Shown: positions 1 to 8,226 of the stretch, in pieces
Position numbering within the stretch: the first letter of the stretch is position 1
How the letters are laid out: each line of letters opens with the position of its first letter
Source of the DNA: Nocardioidaceae bacterium
GTDB lineage: Bacteria; Actinomycetota; Actinomycetes; Propionibacteriales; Nocardioidaceae
DNA: 47,427 bases
Assembly (NCBI GenBank): GCA_013361955.1
Contig: JABFXA010000211.1
Location: 1 to 47,427, forward strand
Direction: 5' to 3'
Made by a program: the position numbers and the translations under genes
Notes under the pieces: model-generated
Told to the model about the DNA's origin: nothing
What the model saw: the letters and a program-made list of their open reading frames with translations, nothing else
Database searches by the model: none

Positions 1-238
1 CCACCGCCAGGCCCGCCGGCGGCCACCAGGCCACCACCGCCGAGCCGGCGGGGACCAGCCGGCCCGCCACCAGCCCGAACGCGGAGACCCCCAGCAACAC
101 CAGCACGGCGGAGACCACCCAGGCCCCGCCGCCGGACCGCGGGTCCCAGCGGTGCCCGGACGTGGCGTCGTCGACGCCGAGGCGCCCGGGTCGCCCGGGT
201 CGCGGCCGGGCAGAGGCGGCCGTCCGGTCCAGGCGCAT
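1..238 (-). CDS. N-terminus of a MASE1-type integral membrane protein (partial)
   Basis: Only the first 79 codons are inside the window; the gene runs off the left edge. An ATG at 236-238 (minus strand) is preceded by GGAGGCG at a good distance. A cytoplasmic Arg/Pro-rich N-terminus of about 40 residues is followed by a hydrophobic helix (WVVSAVLVLLGVSAFGLVAG) and then by VVAWWPPAGLAV. The W-P-P-A-G motif is typical of MASE1 sensory membrane domains, which usually head GGDEF/EAL, histidine kinase or PP2C proteins. The output domain is outside the window, so the function is unknown. The family call is an inference from a short stretch; the reading frame itself is well supported. Confidence 0.6.
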   Translation of the reverse strand, partial: MRLDRTAASARPRPGRPGRLGVDDATSGHRWDPRSGGGAWVVSAVLVLLGVSAFGLVAGRLVPAGSAVVAWWPPAGLAV

Positions 239-578
239 CCGTTCGCCTCCCCTCGTCTGGCCGGTTCCCGTCGTCGCCCGTCCGGGCGCGCGCGCTCCCC
301 CCGGCATCTTCACATCCCCGCGCTTCCGCCGCCCGGTGATCTGCGGACCGAGCATTCGGGCGCCCGATCGGGCATAGCGTGGTCAAGAAACGGGCCGATC
401 TTGTTTCCGGCCCGATCGGAAATCAGGCGGAGAAGGGCACAGCCATGGGCAAAACCGGCTCGCAACCTCGCACAACCCGGGCACCGGAGTGTGCCCACTC
501 GGGCTCGGTGATGCCCGAGCCCTCATGCAGACTGACGGCGTGGCACAGGTCACACGGCGACCGGCGGGAGGTGACCCG
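239..578. promoter_or_regulatory. Divergent regulatory region upstream of the DeoR gene
   Basis: No convincing gene lies here. A -10-like TAGCGT at 375-380 would start a transcript near 387 reading into the DeoR gene. A perfect 12-bp palindrome GCCCGATCGGGC (362-373) abuts it, and related half sites GGCCGATC (393-400) and CCCGATCGG (411-419) follow, which suggests an operator cluster for the DeoR protein. Downstream, two consecutive hairpins could form in the leader: GGGCAC/GTGCCC (479-496) and GGGCTCGG/CCGAGCCC (501-522). Operator assignment is inference. Confidence 0.4.
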
Positions 579-1340
579 GTGAAGGCGGACGAGCGACAGC
601 GGCAGATCCTGAGCCGCGCCCGCGCGGACGGCCGGGTCGACGTGGTCAGCCTCGCCGCCGACCTCGACGTGGCCGCCGAGACGGTACGCCGCGACCTGCG
701 CGAGCTCGTCGACCGCGGCGTGCTGCAGCGGGTCCACGGCGGCGCCTACCCGGTCGAGAGCGCCGGGTTCGAGAGCAACATCAAGCACCGCTCGACCTCG
801 CTGGTCGCGGAGAAGCGCCGGATCGCCGTGGCGGCCGCGGAGCGGCTGCACGGCGCCGAGACCGTGTACGTCGACGAGGGGGTCACGCCGCAGTTCGTCG
901 CCGAGGCCCTGCGCCCCGAAGGGCCGCTGACCGTCGTCACCGCCTCGTTGCTCGCGGCAGGCGCGCTGGCCGAGAACCCGAACGTCACCGTGCTGCTGCT
1001 CGGCGGCCGGCTGCGCGGCCGCACGCTCGCCACCGTCGACCACTGGGCGTTGCGGATGCTCGACGACCTGGTGCTCGACCTGGCGTTCCTCGGCGCCAAC
1101 GGCATCTCCCGCGACCACGGCCTGACCACCCCCGACCCGGCGGTCGCGGCGGTCAAGGGCCGGGTCGTGCAGCGGGCCCGGCGGCGGGTGTTCGTCGGCC
1201 TGCACACCAAGTTCGGGGCGGCCAGCTTCTGCCGCTTCGCGGAGATCTCGGACTTCGAGGTCCTCGTCACCGACACCGGGCTGAGCCCCAGCGAGGCGCG
1301 GCGGTTCTCGGTTCTCGGGCCCCAGGTGGTGCGCGCCTGA
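579..1340 (+). CDS. DeoR-family transcriptional regulator of the polyol operon
   Basis: A 253-aa regulator. The N-terminal winged helix (residues 1-60) has the DeoR pattern, with RQRQILSRARADGRVDVVSL leading into LDVAAETVRRDLRELVDRGV. The rest is the DeoRC sensor domain, an isomerase-like fold that in this family senses phosphorylated sugars or polyols (VYVDEGVTPQFVAEAL, then LLGGRLRGRTLATV, and FLGANGIS). I chose the GTG at 579 because GGGAGGTGA lies just upstream and the domain starts right there; an in-frame ATG at 525 is possible. It precedes the importer and dehydrogenase genes in the same direction, so it is most likely their local repressor and perhaps autoregulatory through the CCGATCGG palindromes at 362-419. 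Confidence 0.9.
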   Translation: MKADERQRQILSRARADGRVDVVSLAADLDVAAETVRRDLRELVDRGVLQRVHGGAYPVESAGFESNIKHRSTSLVAEKRRIAVAAAERLHGAETVYVDEGVTPQFVAEALRPEGPLTVVTASLLAAGALAENPNVTVLLLGGRLRGRTLATVDHWALRMLDDLVLDLAFLGANGISRDHGLTTPDPAVAAVKGRVVQRARRRVFVGLHTKFGAASFCRFAEISDFEVLVTDTGLSPSEARRFSVLGPQVVRA

Positions 1341-1421
1341 GGCGCCGCCGCCGAGAGCTCACCAGCAACACGGCACGACCCAGACATCGAGCACAGGGCT
1401 CGACTGCAACCGGAGGTAACG

Positions 1422-2798
1422 ATGGGTTCAAGGTCCAGCAGAAGGATCGCGATGGCGCTGGCACTGCCAGCGGTGGCGGGACTGGCGTTGTCCGGTTGCG
1501 CCGGCGCGGGTGGCGGCGGTGGCGGCGGCAACGGCGGGGGCGGTGACGACAAGTCCATCAACGTGCTGATGGTCGGCAACCCGCAGATGGTGGACATCGA
1601 GAAGCTGACGAAGGACACGTTCACCAAGGACACCGGCATCAAGGTGAACTACACGATCCTTCCCGAGAACGAGCTGCGCGACAAGGTCACGCAGGACGTC
1701 GCCACCGGCGCCGGCCAGTACGACGTCGCCACCGTCGGCGCCTACGAGGTGCCGATCTGGGCGAAGAACGACTGGCTGAACCCGGTCGACTCCTACGCCG
1801 ACGACGACTCGTCGTACGACAAGAGCGACCTGCTCGACCAGATGGTGAAGTCGCTGTCCGGCGAGGACGGCAAGCTGTACGGCCTGCCGTTCTACGGCGA
1901 GTCGTCGTTCCTGATGTACCGCAAGGACATCTTCGCGAAGAAGGGCCTGACGATGCCCGAGCGGCCGACCTGGCAGCAGGTCGCCGCCCTCGCCGCGAAG
2001 GCCGACGGCGCCGAGCCCGGCATGAAGGGCATCTGCCTGCGCGGCCTGCCCGGCTGGGGTGAGCAGTTCGCCCCGCTGACCACGGTCGTGAACACCTTCG
2101 GTGGCACCTGGTTCACCAAGGACTGGCAGGCCGAGGTCGACTCGCCGGAGTTCAAGCAGGCGGTGAACTTCTACGTCGACCTGATCAAGGCGCACGGCGA
2201 GCCCGGCGCCGCGTCGGCCGGCTTCACCGAGTGCCTCAACGCGATGAGCCAGAGCAAGGTCGCGATGTGGTACGACGCCACGTCGGCCGCGGGCTCGCTC
2301 GAGGACCCGAAGGTCAGCAAGGTCGCCGGCAAGGTCGGCTACGTGCAGGCACCGGTCGAGGAGACCAAGTCCTCCGGCTGGCTGTGGACCTGGGCGTTCG
2401 TGATGCCGAAGACCACGAAGAAGGCCGACTCGGCGTCGAAGTACATGCTCTGGGCGACCAGCAAGGACTACGAGAAGATCGTCGGCGAGAAGCTCGGCTG
2501 GTCCCGGGTGCCGGCCGGCAAGCGGGAGAGCACCTACTCGATCCCGGAGTACAAGAAGGCGGCCGCCGCCTTCGGCTCTCAGACGCTGCAGGCCATCGAG
2601 GAGGCCGACCCGGAGAACCCGGGCGTGCAGCCCCGGCCGACCGTCGGCGTCCAGTTCGTCGCGATCCCGGAGTTCCAGGACCTCGGCACCAAGGTGTCGC
2701 AGGACATCGCCGCGGCCATCGCCGGACGCGGGTCCGTCGACGACGCGCTGACCAAGGGTCAGTCGCTCGCCGAGGACGTCGCGAAGAACTACCAGTAG
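1422..2798 (+). CDS. ABC importer substrate-binding lipoprotein (sugar/polyol type)
   Basis: A 458-aa family-1 solute-binding protein. A twin-Arg-like basic start and hydrophobic segment end in the lipobox LSGC with the lipid-anchored Cys at about residue 26, followed by a Gly-rich linker (residues 28-42). The mature part has the usual binding-protein layout: INVLMVGNPQMVDIEKLTKD near the start, QYDVATVGAYEVPIWAKNDW, LPFYGESSFLMYRKDIFAKK and ATSAAGSLEDP. It binds the transported sugar or polyol at the outer membrane face and hands it to the two permeases that follow. The start is fixed by GGAGGTAACG before ATG. The dehydrogenases downstream point to mannitol, sorbitol or arabitol as substrate; this is inferred from context. 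Confidence 0.92.
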   Translation: MGSRSSRRIAMALALPAVAGLALSGCAGAGGGGGGGNGGGGDDKSINVLMVGNPQMVDIEKLTKDTFTKDTGIKVNYTILPENELRDKVTQDVATGAGQYDVATVGAYEVPIWAKNDWLNPVDSYADDDSSYDKSDLLDQMVKSLSGEDGKLYGLPFYGESSFLMYRKDIFAKKGLTMPERPTWQQVAALAAKADGAEPGMKGICLRGLPGWGEQFAPLTTVVNTFGGTWFTKDWQAEVDSPEFKQAVNFYVDLIKAHGEPGAASAGFTECLNAMSQSKVAMWYDATSAAGSLEDPKVSKVAGKVGYVQAPVEETKSSGWLWTWAFVMPKTTKKADSASKYMLWATSKDYEKIVGEKLGWSRVPAGKRESTYSIPEYKKAAAAFGSQTLQAIEEADPENPGVQPRPTVGVQFVAIPEFQDLGTKVSQDIAAAIAGRGSVDDALTKGQSLAEDVAKNYQ

Positions 2799-2885
2799 TC
2801 ACCACGCTCCGGCGCGAGGCGGGCGGGCTCGTACGCCCGCCCCGCGCCGGGCACCACCCAGCAGCACCGAACTCCGGGAGTCACC

Positions 2886-3875
2886 ATGAGTGCCACGGCA
2901 CCACCCGCCCACTCCACCGATGCTCTCGTCGCACCCGCCCACACGATGTCCCGCGGGGAGCGCTGGCGCCGGCGCGGCCCGCTGATGCCGGCGCTGGTCT
3001 TCACGATCATCGTCACGCAGATCCCGTTCCTGCTGACCATCGCCATCTCGACGCTGCACTGGAACGTGCTGCAGCCCGGCGAGAAGAACTTCCTCGGCCT
3101 GGGGAACTACAGCGCGTTCGCCGGCCTCGACAACTACGTCACGGTGTTCACCGACACCCGGCTGCGCAACGCGGTGGTCAACACCGTCGTGCTCACGGCC
3201 TCGGTGGTGGTGATCAGCCTGCTGCTCGGGCTGCTGCTCGCGGTGCTGCTGGACAAGAAGTTCCCCGGCCGCGGCATCGCCCGGACGCTGCTGATCGCGC
3301 CGTTCCTGGTGATGCCGGTGGCGTCCGCGCTGCTGTGGAAGCACGCGCTGTACAACCCCGACTACGGCCTGCTGAACGGCGCGCTCAACTGGCTCTGGCA
3401 GCTGTTCGGCGCCGACCAGGGGCCCACCATCGACTTCGTCTCGAAGTTCCCGATGCCGGCCGTGATCGCGGCGCTCGTGTGGCAGTGGACGCCGTTCATG
3501 ATGCTGATCCTGCTGGCCGGCCTGCAGTCGCAGCCCGGTGACGTGCTCGAGGCGGCGAAGATCGACCGGGCAAGCGGCGCGCAGACCTTCCGGTTCATCA
3601 CGCTCCCGCACCTGCGGCAGTACCTCGAGCTCTCCGCGCTGCTCGGCTCCATCTACGTGCTGCAGACCTTCGACGCGATCTACACGATCACCCAGGGCGG
3701 CCCGGGCTCGGCGACCACGAACCTGCCGTACGAGATCTACCTGACCATGTTCCGCAAGTACGAGTACGGCGAAGCCGCAGCCGCCGGAGTGGTCGTCGTG
3801 GTCGGAACCATCATCGTCGCGACGTTCGCCCTCCGGACCATCTCCTCTCTCTTCCAGGCGGAGGGCAACCGATGA
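2886..3875 (+). CDS. ABC polyol/sugar importer permease, first subunit
   Basis: A 329-aa inner-membrane permease (MalF/UgpA type). A cytoplasmic N-terminus of about 35 residues is followed by six predicted membrane helices. The EAA loop that docks the ATPase is visible as EAAKIDRASGAQTFRFITLP near residues 223-242. RBS GGGAGTCACC precedes the ATG. The stop overlaps a new ATG as ATGA (3872-3875), and the last 52 nt of this gene are the first half of the 104-bp repeat unit, so its C-terminal TISSLFQAEGNR is echoed in both minicistrons that follow. No ATPase gene is nearby; actinobacteria commonly use a shared MsiK-type ATPase for such importers. Confidence 0.93.
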   Translation: MSATAPPAHSTDALVAPAHTMSRGERWRRRGPLMPALVFTIIVTQIPFLLTIAISTLHWNVLQPGEKNFLGLGNYSAFAGLDNYVTVFTDTRLRNAVVNTVVLTASVVVISLLLGLLLAVLLDKKFPGRGIARTLLIAPFLVMPVASALLWKHALYNPDYGLLNGALNWLWQLFGADQGPTIDFVSKFPMPAVIAALVWQWTPFMMLILLAGLQSQPGDVLEAAKIDRASGAQTFRFITLPHLRQYLELSALLGSIYVLQTFDAIYTITQGGPGSATTNLPYEIYLTMFRKYEYGEAAAAGVVVVVGTIIVATFALRTISSLFQAEGNR

Positions 3876-3979
3876 ACAGCACCCAGCGCCCACCCGTCGT
3901 CGTGGGCACACTCCACCGAACGGCGACCTTCGCCCTCCGGACCGTCTCCTCTCCCTTCCAGGCGGAGGGCAACCGATGA
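3872..3979 (+). CDS. Minicistron 1 (35 aa) created by the 104-bp repeat
   Basis: An ATG overlapping the permease stop (ATGA) opens a 35-codon frame, MNSTQRPPVVVGTLHRTATF followed by ALRTVSSPFQAEGNR, whose second half copies the C-terminus of the permease. GGAGGG lies 6 nt before the ATG, so it should be translated by coupling. It ends in another ATGA overlap at 3976-3979. Because 104 is one less than a multiple of three, each repeat copy steps the ribosome into the next frame and re-creates the same junction. Whether the peptide does anything is unknown; it may only be a translation spacer. Confidence 0.55.
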   Translation: MNSTQRPPVVVGTLHRTATFALRTVSSPFQAEGNR

Positions 3980-4083
3980 ACAGCACCCAGCGCCCACCCG
4001 TCGTCGTGGGCACACTCCTCCGAACGGCGACCTTCGCCCTCCGGGCCATCTCCTCTCTCTTCCAGGCGGAGGGCAACCGATGA
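3976..4083 (+). CDS. Minicistron 2 (35 aa), near-identical copy of minicistron 1
   Basis: The second repeat copy encodes MNSTQRPPVVVGTLLRTATF followed by ALRAISSLFQAEGNR. It differs from minicistron 1 at four residues (H15L, T24A, V25I, P28L). It starts and ends in ATGA overlaps, and its stop overlaps the ATG of the second permease at 4080. The chain permease, minicistron 1, minicistron 2, permease is therefore joined by three identical 4-nt overlaps, each with a GGAGGG site inside a potential hairpin. Expression is predicted, not shown. Confidence 0.55.
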   Translation: MNSTQRPPVVVGTLLRTATFALRAISSLFQAEGNR

Positions 4084-4991
4084 GCACCGAGACCGTCGAC
4101 ACCAGCGTCAACCCGTTCGCCCCGGCACCGGAGCAGGAACCCGGCGTCACCCGGCGTCGCCGCAAGGCCAAGGACGACGCGGCCGCGACCGCCGGGCCCG
4201 GCTGGTCCCTGCTCGCGTGGGTGCTGACCCTGCTGTTCTTCGCACCGGTCGCGTGGATGGTGCTGACCTCGCTGCACACCGAGGCCGATGCCGCGACCAA
4301 CCCGCCGTCGATCTTCGCCGGGCTCACGCTCGACAACTACGCCGCGGTGTTCGACCGGGGCATCGCGACGTTCCTGATCAACTCCGCGACAGCCAGCATC
4401 GTGTCCACGCTGCTGGTGCTGGCGCTGGCGATCCCGGCGGCGTACGCGCTGTCGATCAAGCCGGTGGAGAAGTGGACCGACGTGATGTTCTTCTTCCTGT
4501 CCACGAAGTTCCTGCCGCCGATCGCGGCGCTGCTGCCGATCTACCTGATCGTCAAGCAGGTCGGGATGCTCGACAACGTCTACACGCTGGTGCTGCTGTA
4601 CACGTCGATGAACCTGCCGATCGCGGTGTGGATGATGCAGTCGTTCCTCGCCGAGGTGCCCAAGGAGATCCTCGAGGCGGCGCAGGTCGACGGGGCCGGG
4701 CTGAGCCGGATCCTGATCAGTATCGTCGCCCCGGTGACCGCACCCGGCATCGCCGCGACCAGCCTGATCTGCTTCATCTTCAGCTGGAACGAGTTCATGT
4801 TCGCGGTGAACCTCACCGCCACCCGAGCGTCGACCGCGCCGATCTTCCTGGTCGGCTTCATCTCCAGCCAGGGCCTGTTCCTCGCCAAGCTGTGCGCCGC
4901 CGCGACCGTGGTGTCCCTCCCGGTGCTGATCGCCGGCTTCGCGGCGCAGGACAAGCTGGTTCGCGGCCTCTCCCTGGGGGCGGTCAAGTGA
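4080..4991 (+). CDS. ABC polyol/sugar importer permease, second subunit
   Basis: A 303-aa permease of the MalG/UgpE type with six predicted helices after a 45-residue cytoplasmic N-terminus. The ATPase-docking EAA loop reads EAAQVDGAGLSRILISIVAP near residues 198-217. LPIAVWMMQSFLAEVP and ICFIFSWNEFMFAVNLT are typical of the family. The ATG at 4080 overlaps the stop of minicistron 2, and its GGAGGG site sits in the third copy of the repeat hairpin, so its translation probably depends on ribosomes arriving through the minicistrons. Its own stop overlaps the GTG of the next gene (GTGA at 4988-4991). Confidence 0.93.
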   Translation: MSTETVDTSVNPFAPAPEQEPGVTRRRRKAKDDAAATAGPGWSLLAWVLTLLFFAPVAWMVLTSLHTEADAATNPPSIFAGLTLDNYAAVFDRGIATFLINSATASIVSTLLVLALAIPAAYALSIKPVEKWTDVMFFFLSTKFLPPIAALLPIYLIVKQVGMLDNVYTLVLLYTSMNLPIAVWMMQSFLAEVPKEILEAAQVDGAGLSRILISIVAPVTAPGIAATSLICFIFSWNEFMFAVNLTATRASTAPIFLVGFISSQGLFLAKLCAAATVVSLPVLIAGFAAQDKLVRGLSLGAVK

Positions 4992-6466
4992 CGAAGCTGT
5001 CCACGGCCACGCTCGCCGAGCTCGGGTCCGGGATCGCCGTCCCCTCCTACGACCGCGCCGCGGTCCGGTCCGGGATCGTGCACTTCGGTGTCGGCGGCTT
5101 CCACCGCGCGCACCAGGCGATGTACGTCGACACCCTGATGAACGCCGGCGAGGCGCTCGACTGGGGCATCACCGGCGTCGGGGTGCTCCCCGGCGACCGG
5201 CTGATGGCCGACGCCCTGCACGCGCAGGACTGCCTGTACACGCTGGTGGTCAAGGACCCCGACGGCACCATGCACCCGCGGGTCGTGGGGTCGCTGGTGG
5301 ACTTCCTGTTCGCTCCCGACGACCCTGAGGCGGTGCTGGCCGCGCTCACCGACCCGGCCACCCGGATCGTGTCGCTGACGGTGACCGAGGGCGGCTACCA
5401 CGTGAACCAGGCGACCGGAGAGTTCGACGCCGACGACCCGTCGATCCAGGCGGACCTGCGCGACGGCGCGGTGCCGAGCACCATGTTCGGCTTCGTGACC
5501 GAGGCGCTCGCCCGGCGGCGGACCGCCGGCACCGAGCCGTTCACGGTGATGTCGTGCGACAACATCCAGGGCAACGGCGAGGTCGCGCACCGGATGGTCG
5601 GTGCGTTCGCGCGGCTCAAGGACCCCGACCTGGCGGCCTGGATCGAGGCGCACGTGGTGTTCCCGAACTCGATGGTCGACCGGATCACCCCGGTCACCAC
5701 CGACCACGACCGCGACGTGCTCGCCGACTCCTTCGGCATCGAGGACGAGTGGCCGGTGGTCTGCGAGCCGTTCACGCAGTGGGCGCTCGAGGACCGGTTC
5801 CCCACCGGCCGGCCGCCCTACGAGGACGCCGGCGTGCAGCTGGTCCCGGAGGTCGAGCCCTACGAGCTGATGAAGCTGCGGCTGCTCAACGCCAGCCACC
5901 AGGCGCTGTGCTACCTCGGCTACCTGGCCGGCTACCGCTACGCCCACGAGGTGTGCGCCGACCCGCTGTTCACCGGTTTCCTGCTCGGCTACATGGACGA
6001 CGAAGCGACGCCGACCCTCGCGCCCGTGCCGGGCGTCGACCTGACGACGTACAAGCAGCAGCTGATCGAGCGGTTCGCCAACCCGGAGATCCGCGACACG
6101 CTGGCGCGGCTGTGTGCGGAGAGCTCCGACCGGATCCCGAAGTGGCTGATCCCGGTGGTGCGCCACGAGCTCGACGCCGGCGGCCCGGTACGCCGCTCCG
6201 CGCTCGTGGTCGCCGCGTGGGCGCGGTACGCCGAGGGCGTCGACGAGGACGGCGCGCCGATCGACGTCGTCGACCGGCGCAAGGAGGCGCTGATGGCGCG
6301 GGCTGCGGAGCAGGCCACCGACCGGCTCGCGTTCCTGCGCGACCCCGACCTGTTCGGCGACCTGGTCCACGACGAGCGCTTCACCACCGAGTACGTCGCC
6401 GCGCTCGACTCCCTCCACGAGCACGGCGCCCGGGCCACCCTCGAGGCGTGGGAGAAGCAGGCGTGA
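4988..6466 (+). CDS. Mannitol 2-dehydrogenase family polyol dehydrogenase
   Basis: A 492-aa long-chain polyol dehydrogenase, expected to oxidise a hexitol or pentitol (mannitol to fructose, or arabitol to xylulose) with NAD. The N-terminal nucleotide-binding domain shows [19 protein letters not shown]. The family catalytic signature K-x4-N-x2-H is intact as KLRLLNASH at K296, N301 and H304, almost the same numbering as in the well-studied pseudomonad enzyme (K295, N300, H303). The GTG at 4988 is chosen because it gives the GTGA overlap with the upstream permease and starts at the family N-terminus. The related fructuronate reductases cannot be excluded, but the importer context favours a polyol. 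Confidence 0.9.
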   Translation: MTKLSTATLAELGSGIAVPSYDRAAVRSGIVHFGVGGFHRAHQAMYVDTLMNAGEALDWGITGVGVLPGDRLMADALHAQDCLYTLVVKDPDGTMHPRVVGSLVDFLFAPDDPEAVLAALTDPATRIVSLTVTEGGYHVNQATGEFDADDPSIQADLRDGAVPSTMFGFVTEALARRRTAGTEPFTVMSCDNIQGNGEVAHRMVGAFARLKDPDLAAWIEAHVVFPNSMVDRITPVTTDHDRDVLADSFGIEDEWPVVCEPFTQWALEDRFPTGRPPYEDAGVQLVPEVEPYELMKLRLLNASHQALCYLGYLAGYRYAHEVCADPLFTGFLLGYMDDEATPTLAPVPGVDLTTYKQQLIERFANPEIRDTLARLCAESSDRIPKWLIPVVRHELDAGGPVRRSALVVAAWARYAEGVDEDGAPIDVVDRRKEALMARAAEQATDRLAFLRDPDLFGDLVHDERFTTEYVAALDSLHEHGARATLEAWEKQA

Positions 6467-7479
6467 TGCGCGGCGTCGTGCTGCCCGGCGACAGCACGGT
6501 CCGCCACGTCGAGCAGGAGGTGCCGACGCCGGGGCACGGCCAGGTGCTGCTGGCGATGAAGGCGTCGTCGATCTGCGGCAGCGACATACGGGCGATCTAC
6601 CGCGAGCACCTCGGCCACGGGCCCGAGGCCTACCAGGGCGTGATCGCCGGGCACGAGCCGTGCGGCCAGGTGGTCGCGGTCGGCCCGGGCTGCACGCGGT
6701 TGCGCGAGGGCGACCGGGTGGTCGTCTACCACATCGCCGGCTGCGGCCAGTGCGACGAGTGCCGCGCCGGGTACCTGATCGGCTGCACGGCGCCGACCCG
6801 TGCGGCGTACGGCTGGCAGCGAGACGGCGGCCACGCCGACTACCTGCTCGCCGAGGAGCGCACCTGCCTGGCCCTGCCGGACTCGCTGTCGTACGTCGAC
6901 GGCGCGCTGGTCTCGTGCGGGTTCGGCACGGCGTACGAGGCGCTGCTCCGGCTGGACGTCTCGGGCCGCGACAGCCTGCTGGTCACCGGCCTCGGCCCGG
7001 TCGGCCTGGCCGCCGCGATGCTGGCGCGGGCGATGGGCGCCGCGCCGGTCGTCGGCACCGACGTGTCCGCCGAGCGGCGTGCGCTGGCGGTCGACCTGGG
7101 CATCGTCGACGAGGCGGTGGACGCCGCCGAGGCGTCGTTCGCACCCACCTTCACGACCACCCTGGACGCCTCCGGCAACGCGACGGCACGACAGCTCGCG
7201 CTGGCCAGCACGGCGACGTGGGGCCGGTGCGCGTTCGTCGGCGAGGGCGGGCAGGTGTCCTTCGACGTGTCGCAGCAGCTGATCCACCGCCAGGTCACCT
7301 TGTACGGCTCGTGGGTCACCTCGATCGGGCACATGGCCGACCTGCTGCACCATCTCGACCGGTGGGCCCTGCACCCGGACCGGATCGTCACCGACACCTT
7401 CACGCTCGACGACGCGGCTGCGGCGTACGAGCTCGCCGACCGCGGGACGTCGGGAAAGGTCTGTCTCACCTTGGGTTGA
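6466..7479 (+). CDS. Zinc-dependent medium-chain alcohol/polyol dehydrogenase
   Basis: A 337-aa MDR-family dehydrogenase starting in a TGATG overlap with the previous gene. Catalytic zinc ligands are visible as C37 (SSICGSDI) and H63-E64 (IAGHEPCG). The structural zinc lobe is C93-x2-C96-x2-C99-x7-C107 ([15 protein letters not shown]). The Rossmann motif is [17 protein letters not shown]. Position as the last gene of the operon suggests a second oxidation step or a different polyol (sorbitol, threonine and xylitol dehydrogenases belong to this family). The substrate is not readable from the sequence. Confidence 0.88.
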   Translation: MRGVVLPGDSTVRHVEQEVPTPGHGQVLLAMKASSICGSDIRAIYREHLGHGPEAYQGVIAGHEPCGQVVAVGPGCTRLREGDRVVVYHIAGCGQCDECRAGYLIGCTAPTRAAYGWQRDGGHADYLLAEERTCLALPDSLSYVDGALVSCGFGTAYEALLRLDVSGRDSLLVTGLGPVGLAAAMLARAMGAAPVVGTDVSAERRALAVDLGIVDEAVDAAEASFAPTFTTTLDASGNATARQLALASTATWGRCAFVGEGGQVSFDVSQQLIHRQVTLYGSWVTSIGHMADLLHHLDRWALHPDRIVTDTFTLDDAAAAYELADRGTSGKVCLTLG

Positions 7480-7484
7480 GGCCC

Positions 7485-7490
7485 TAGCGT
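7485..7490 (+). promoter_or_regulatory. Leaderless -10 promoter element of the L,D-transpeptidase gene
   Basis: TAGCGT lies 7 nt before the ATG at 7498, with no ribosome-binding site between. This is the spacing expected if transcription starts at the ATG itself (leaderless mRNA), common in actinobacteria. Confidence 0.5.
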
Positions 7491-7497
7491 GTGCGGC

Positions 7498-8196
7498 ATG
7501 CACCCACTGCGACGCACTGCCTGCTGCCTGCTCGGCGTCGCGGCCCTCGTCCTGAGCACCGCCCCGGCCGACGCCGCGGCCGGGGCGGAGAAGGCCCAGC
7601 GGCGGCTCAACCAGCTCGGTTGCAACGCCGGCCCCGCCGACGGCCGGATCGAGACGCACACCCGCACCGCGATCACCCGCTTCCAGTCGGCCAACGGGCT
7701 CGCCCAGTCGGGCAGGCTCACCGACCGCACCAAGCGCCGGCTGTACGCCGCGCAGCAGGTGCGCTGCGACCGCAGGCCGGTGCCGGCGCGCTCGGCCACC
7801 GGCCGGCGGATCGTGGTCAGCCAGCGGCAGAACTACGTGTGGCTGGTCCGCGCCGACGGCAGCGTGGCCCGGCAGGGCCCGACCGTCGACAACCCGTCCG
7901 CGCTGCGCCCCGGCACCTACCGCGCCGGCCCGAAGTGCGGCCGCGCGGCGAAGATCCGCGACAACAGCGACGCCAGCGGGCGGCTTCGGCTGCAGAACTT
8001 CGTGCGCTTCGCACCGTGCGGCATCGGCTTCCACCGGGTCCCGCAGTACCGCTCCAACGGCGTACAGATCCATCCGGACTGGTACCTCGGCACCAACGCC
8101 AAGGAGTCGCACGGCTGCCTGCGGGTGAGCCGGTCGATGTCGTTCGCGATCTGGGGCTTCACCTCCCGCGGCACCCGGGTGGTGGTGAAGGGGTAA
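7498..8196 (+). CDS. Secreted L,D-transpeptidase with peptidoglycan-binding domain
   Basis: A 232-aa exported cell-wall enzyme. A signal peptide (basic MHPLRR, hydrophobic core, cleavage near ADAAAG) leads to a PG_binding_1 domain (about residues 28-78, ending ITRFQSANGLAQSGRLT) and a YkuD catalytic domain (about 95-232). The active-site motif SHGCLRVS holds the nucleophilic Cys, with the upstream His in VQIHPDWYLG. It should form 3-3 cross-links in peptidoglycan or attach proteins. I prefer ATG 7498 to GTG 7489 because of the leaderless promoter spacing. Confidence 0.87.
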   Translation: MHPLRRTACCLLGVAALVLSTAPADAAAGAEKAQRRLNQLGCNAGPADGRIETHTRTAITRFQSANGLAQSGRLTDRTKRRLYAAQQVRCDRRPVPARSATGRRIVVSQRQNYVWLVRADGSVARQGPTVDNPSALRPGTYRAGPKCGRAAKIRDNSDASGRLRLQNFVRFAPCGIGFHRVPQYRSNGVQIHPDWYLGTNAKESHGCLRVSRSMSFAIWGFTSRGTRVVVKG

Positions 8197-8214
8197 CCGC
8201 GTCGGCGGGTGGGG

Positions 8215-8220
8215 TAGAAC
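8215..8220 (+). promoter_or_regulatory. Leaderless -10 element (TAGAAC)
   Basis: TAGAAC lies 6 nt before the ATG at 8227. The same arrangement occurs at 7485, 22299 and 29758. Confidence 0.4.
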
Positions 8221-8226
8221 GACACC

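Larger units (their letters stand above)
3820..4083 (+). repeat. 104-bp tandem repeat, about 2.5 copies, between the permease genes
   Basis: Copies start at 3820, 3924 and 4028 with an exact 104-nt period; the third is partial and ends at 4083. Copies 1 and 2 differ at only four positions, so the duplication is recent or conserved. Each copy is 52 nt of the permease 3' end plus 52 nt of other sequence. Each carries GCCCTCCG/CGGAGGGC (3828-3835 with 3859-3866, repeated at +104 and +208), whose right arm is the ribosome-binding site of the next ATG; the complete copies also carry GCCCAC/GTGGGC (3888-3893 with 3902-3907). Confidence 0.97.

Noticed and set aside
3820-4083. CRISPR-like array
   Set aside because: The repeat is a 104-bp direct tandem duplication overlapping a permease gene, without unique spacers.
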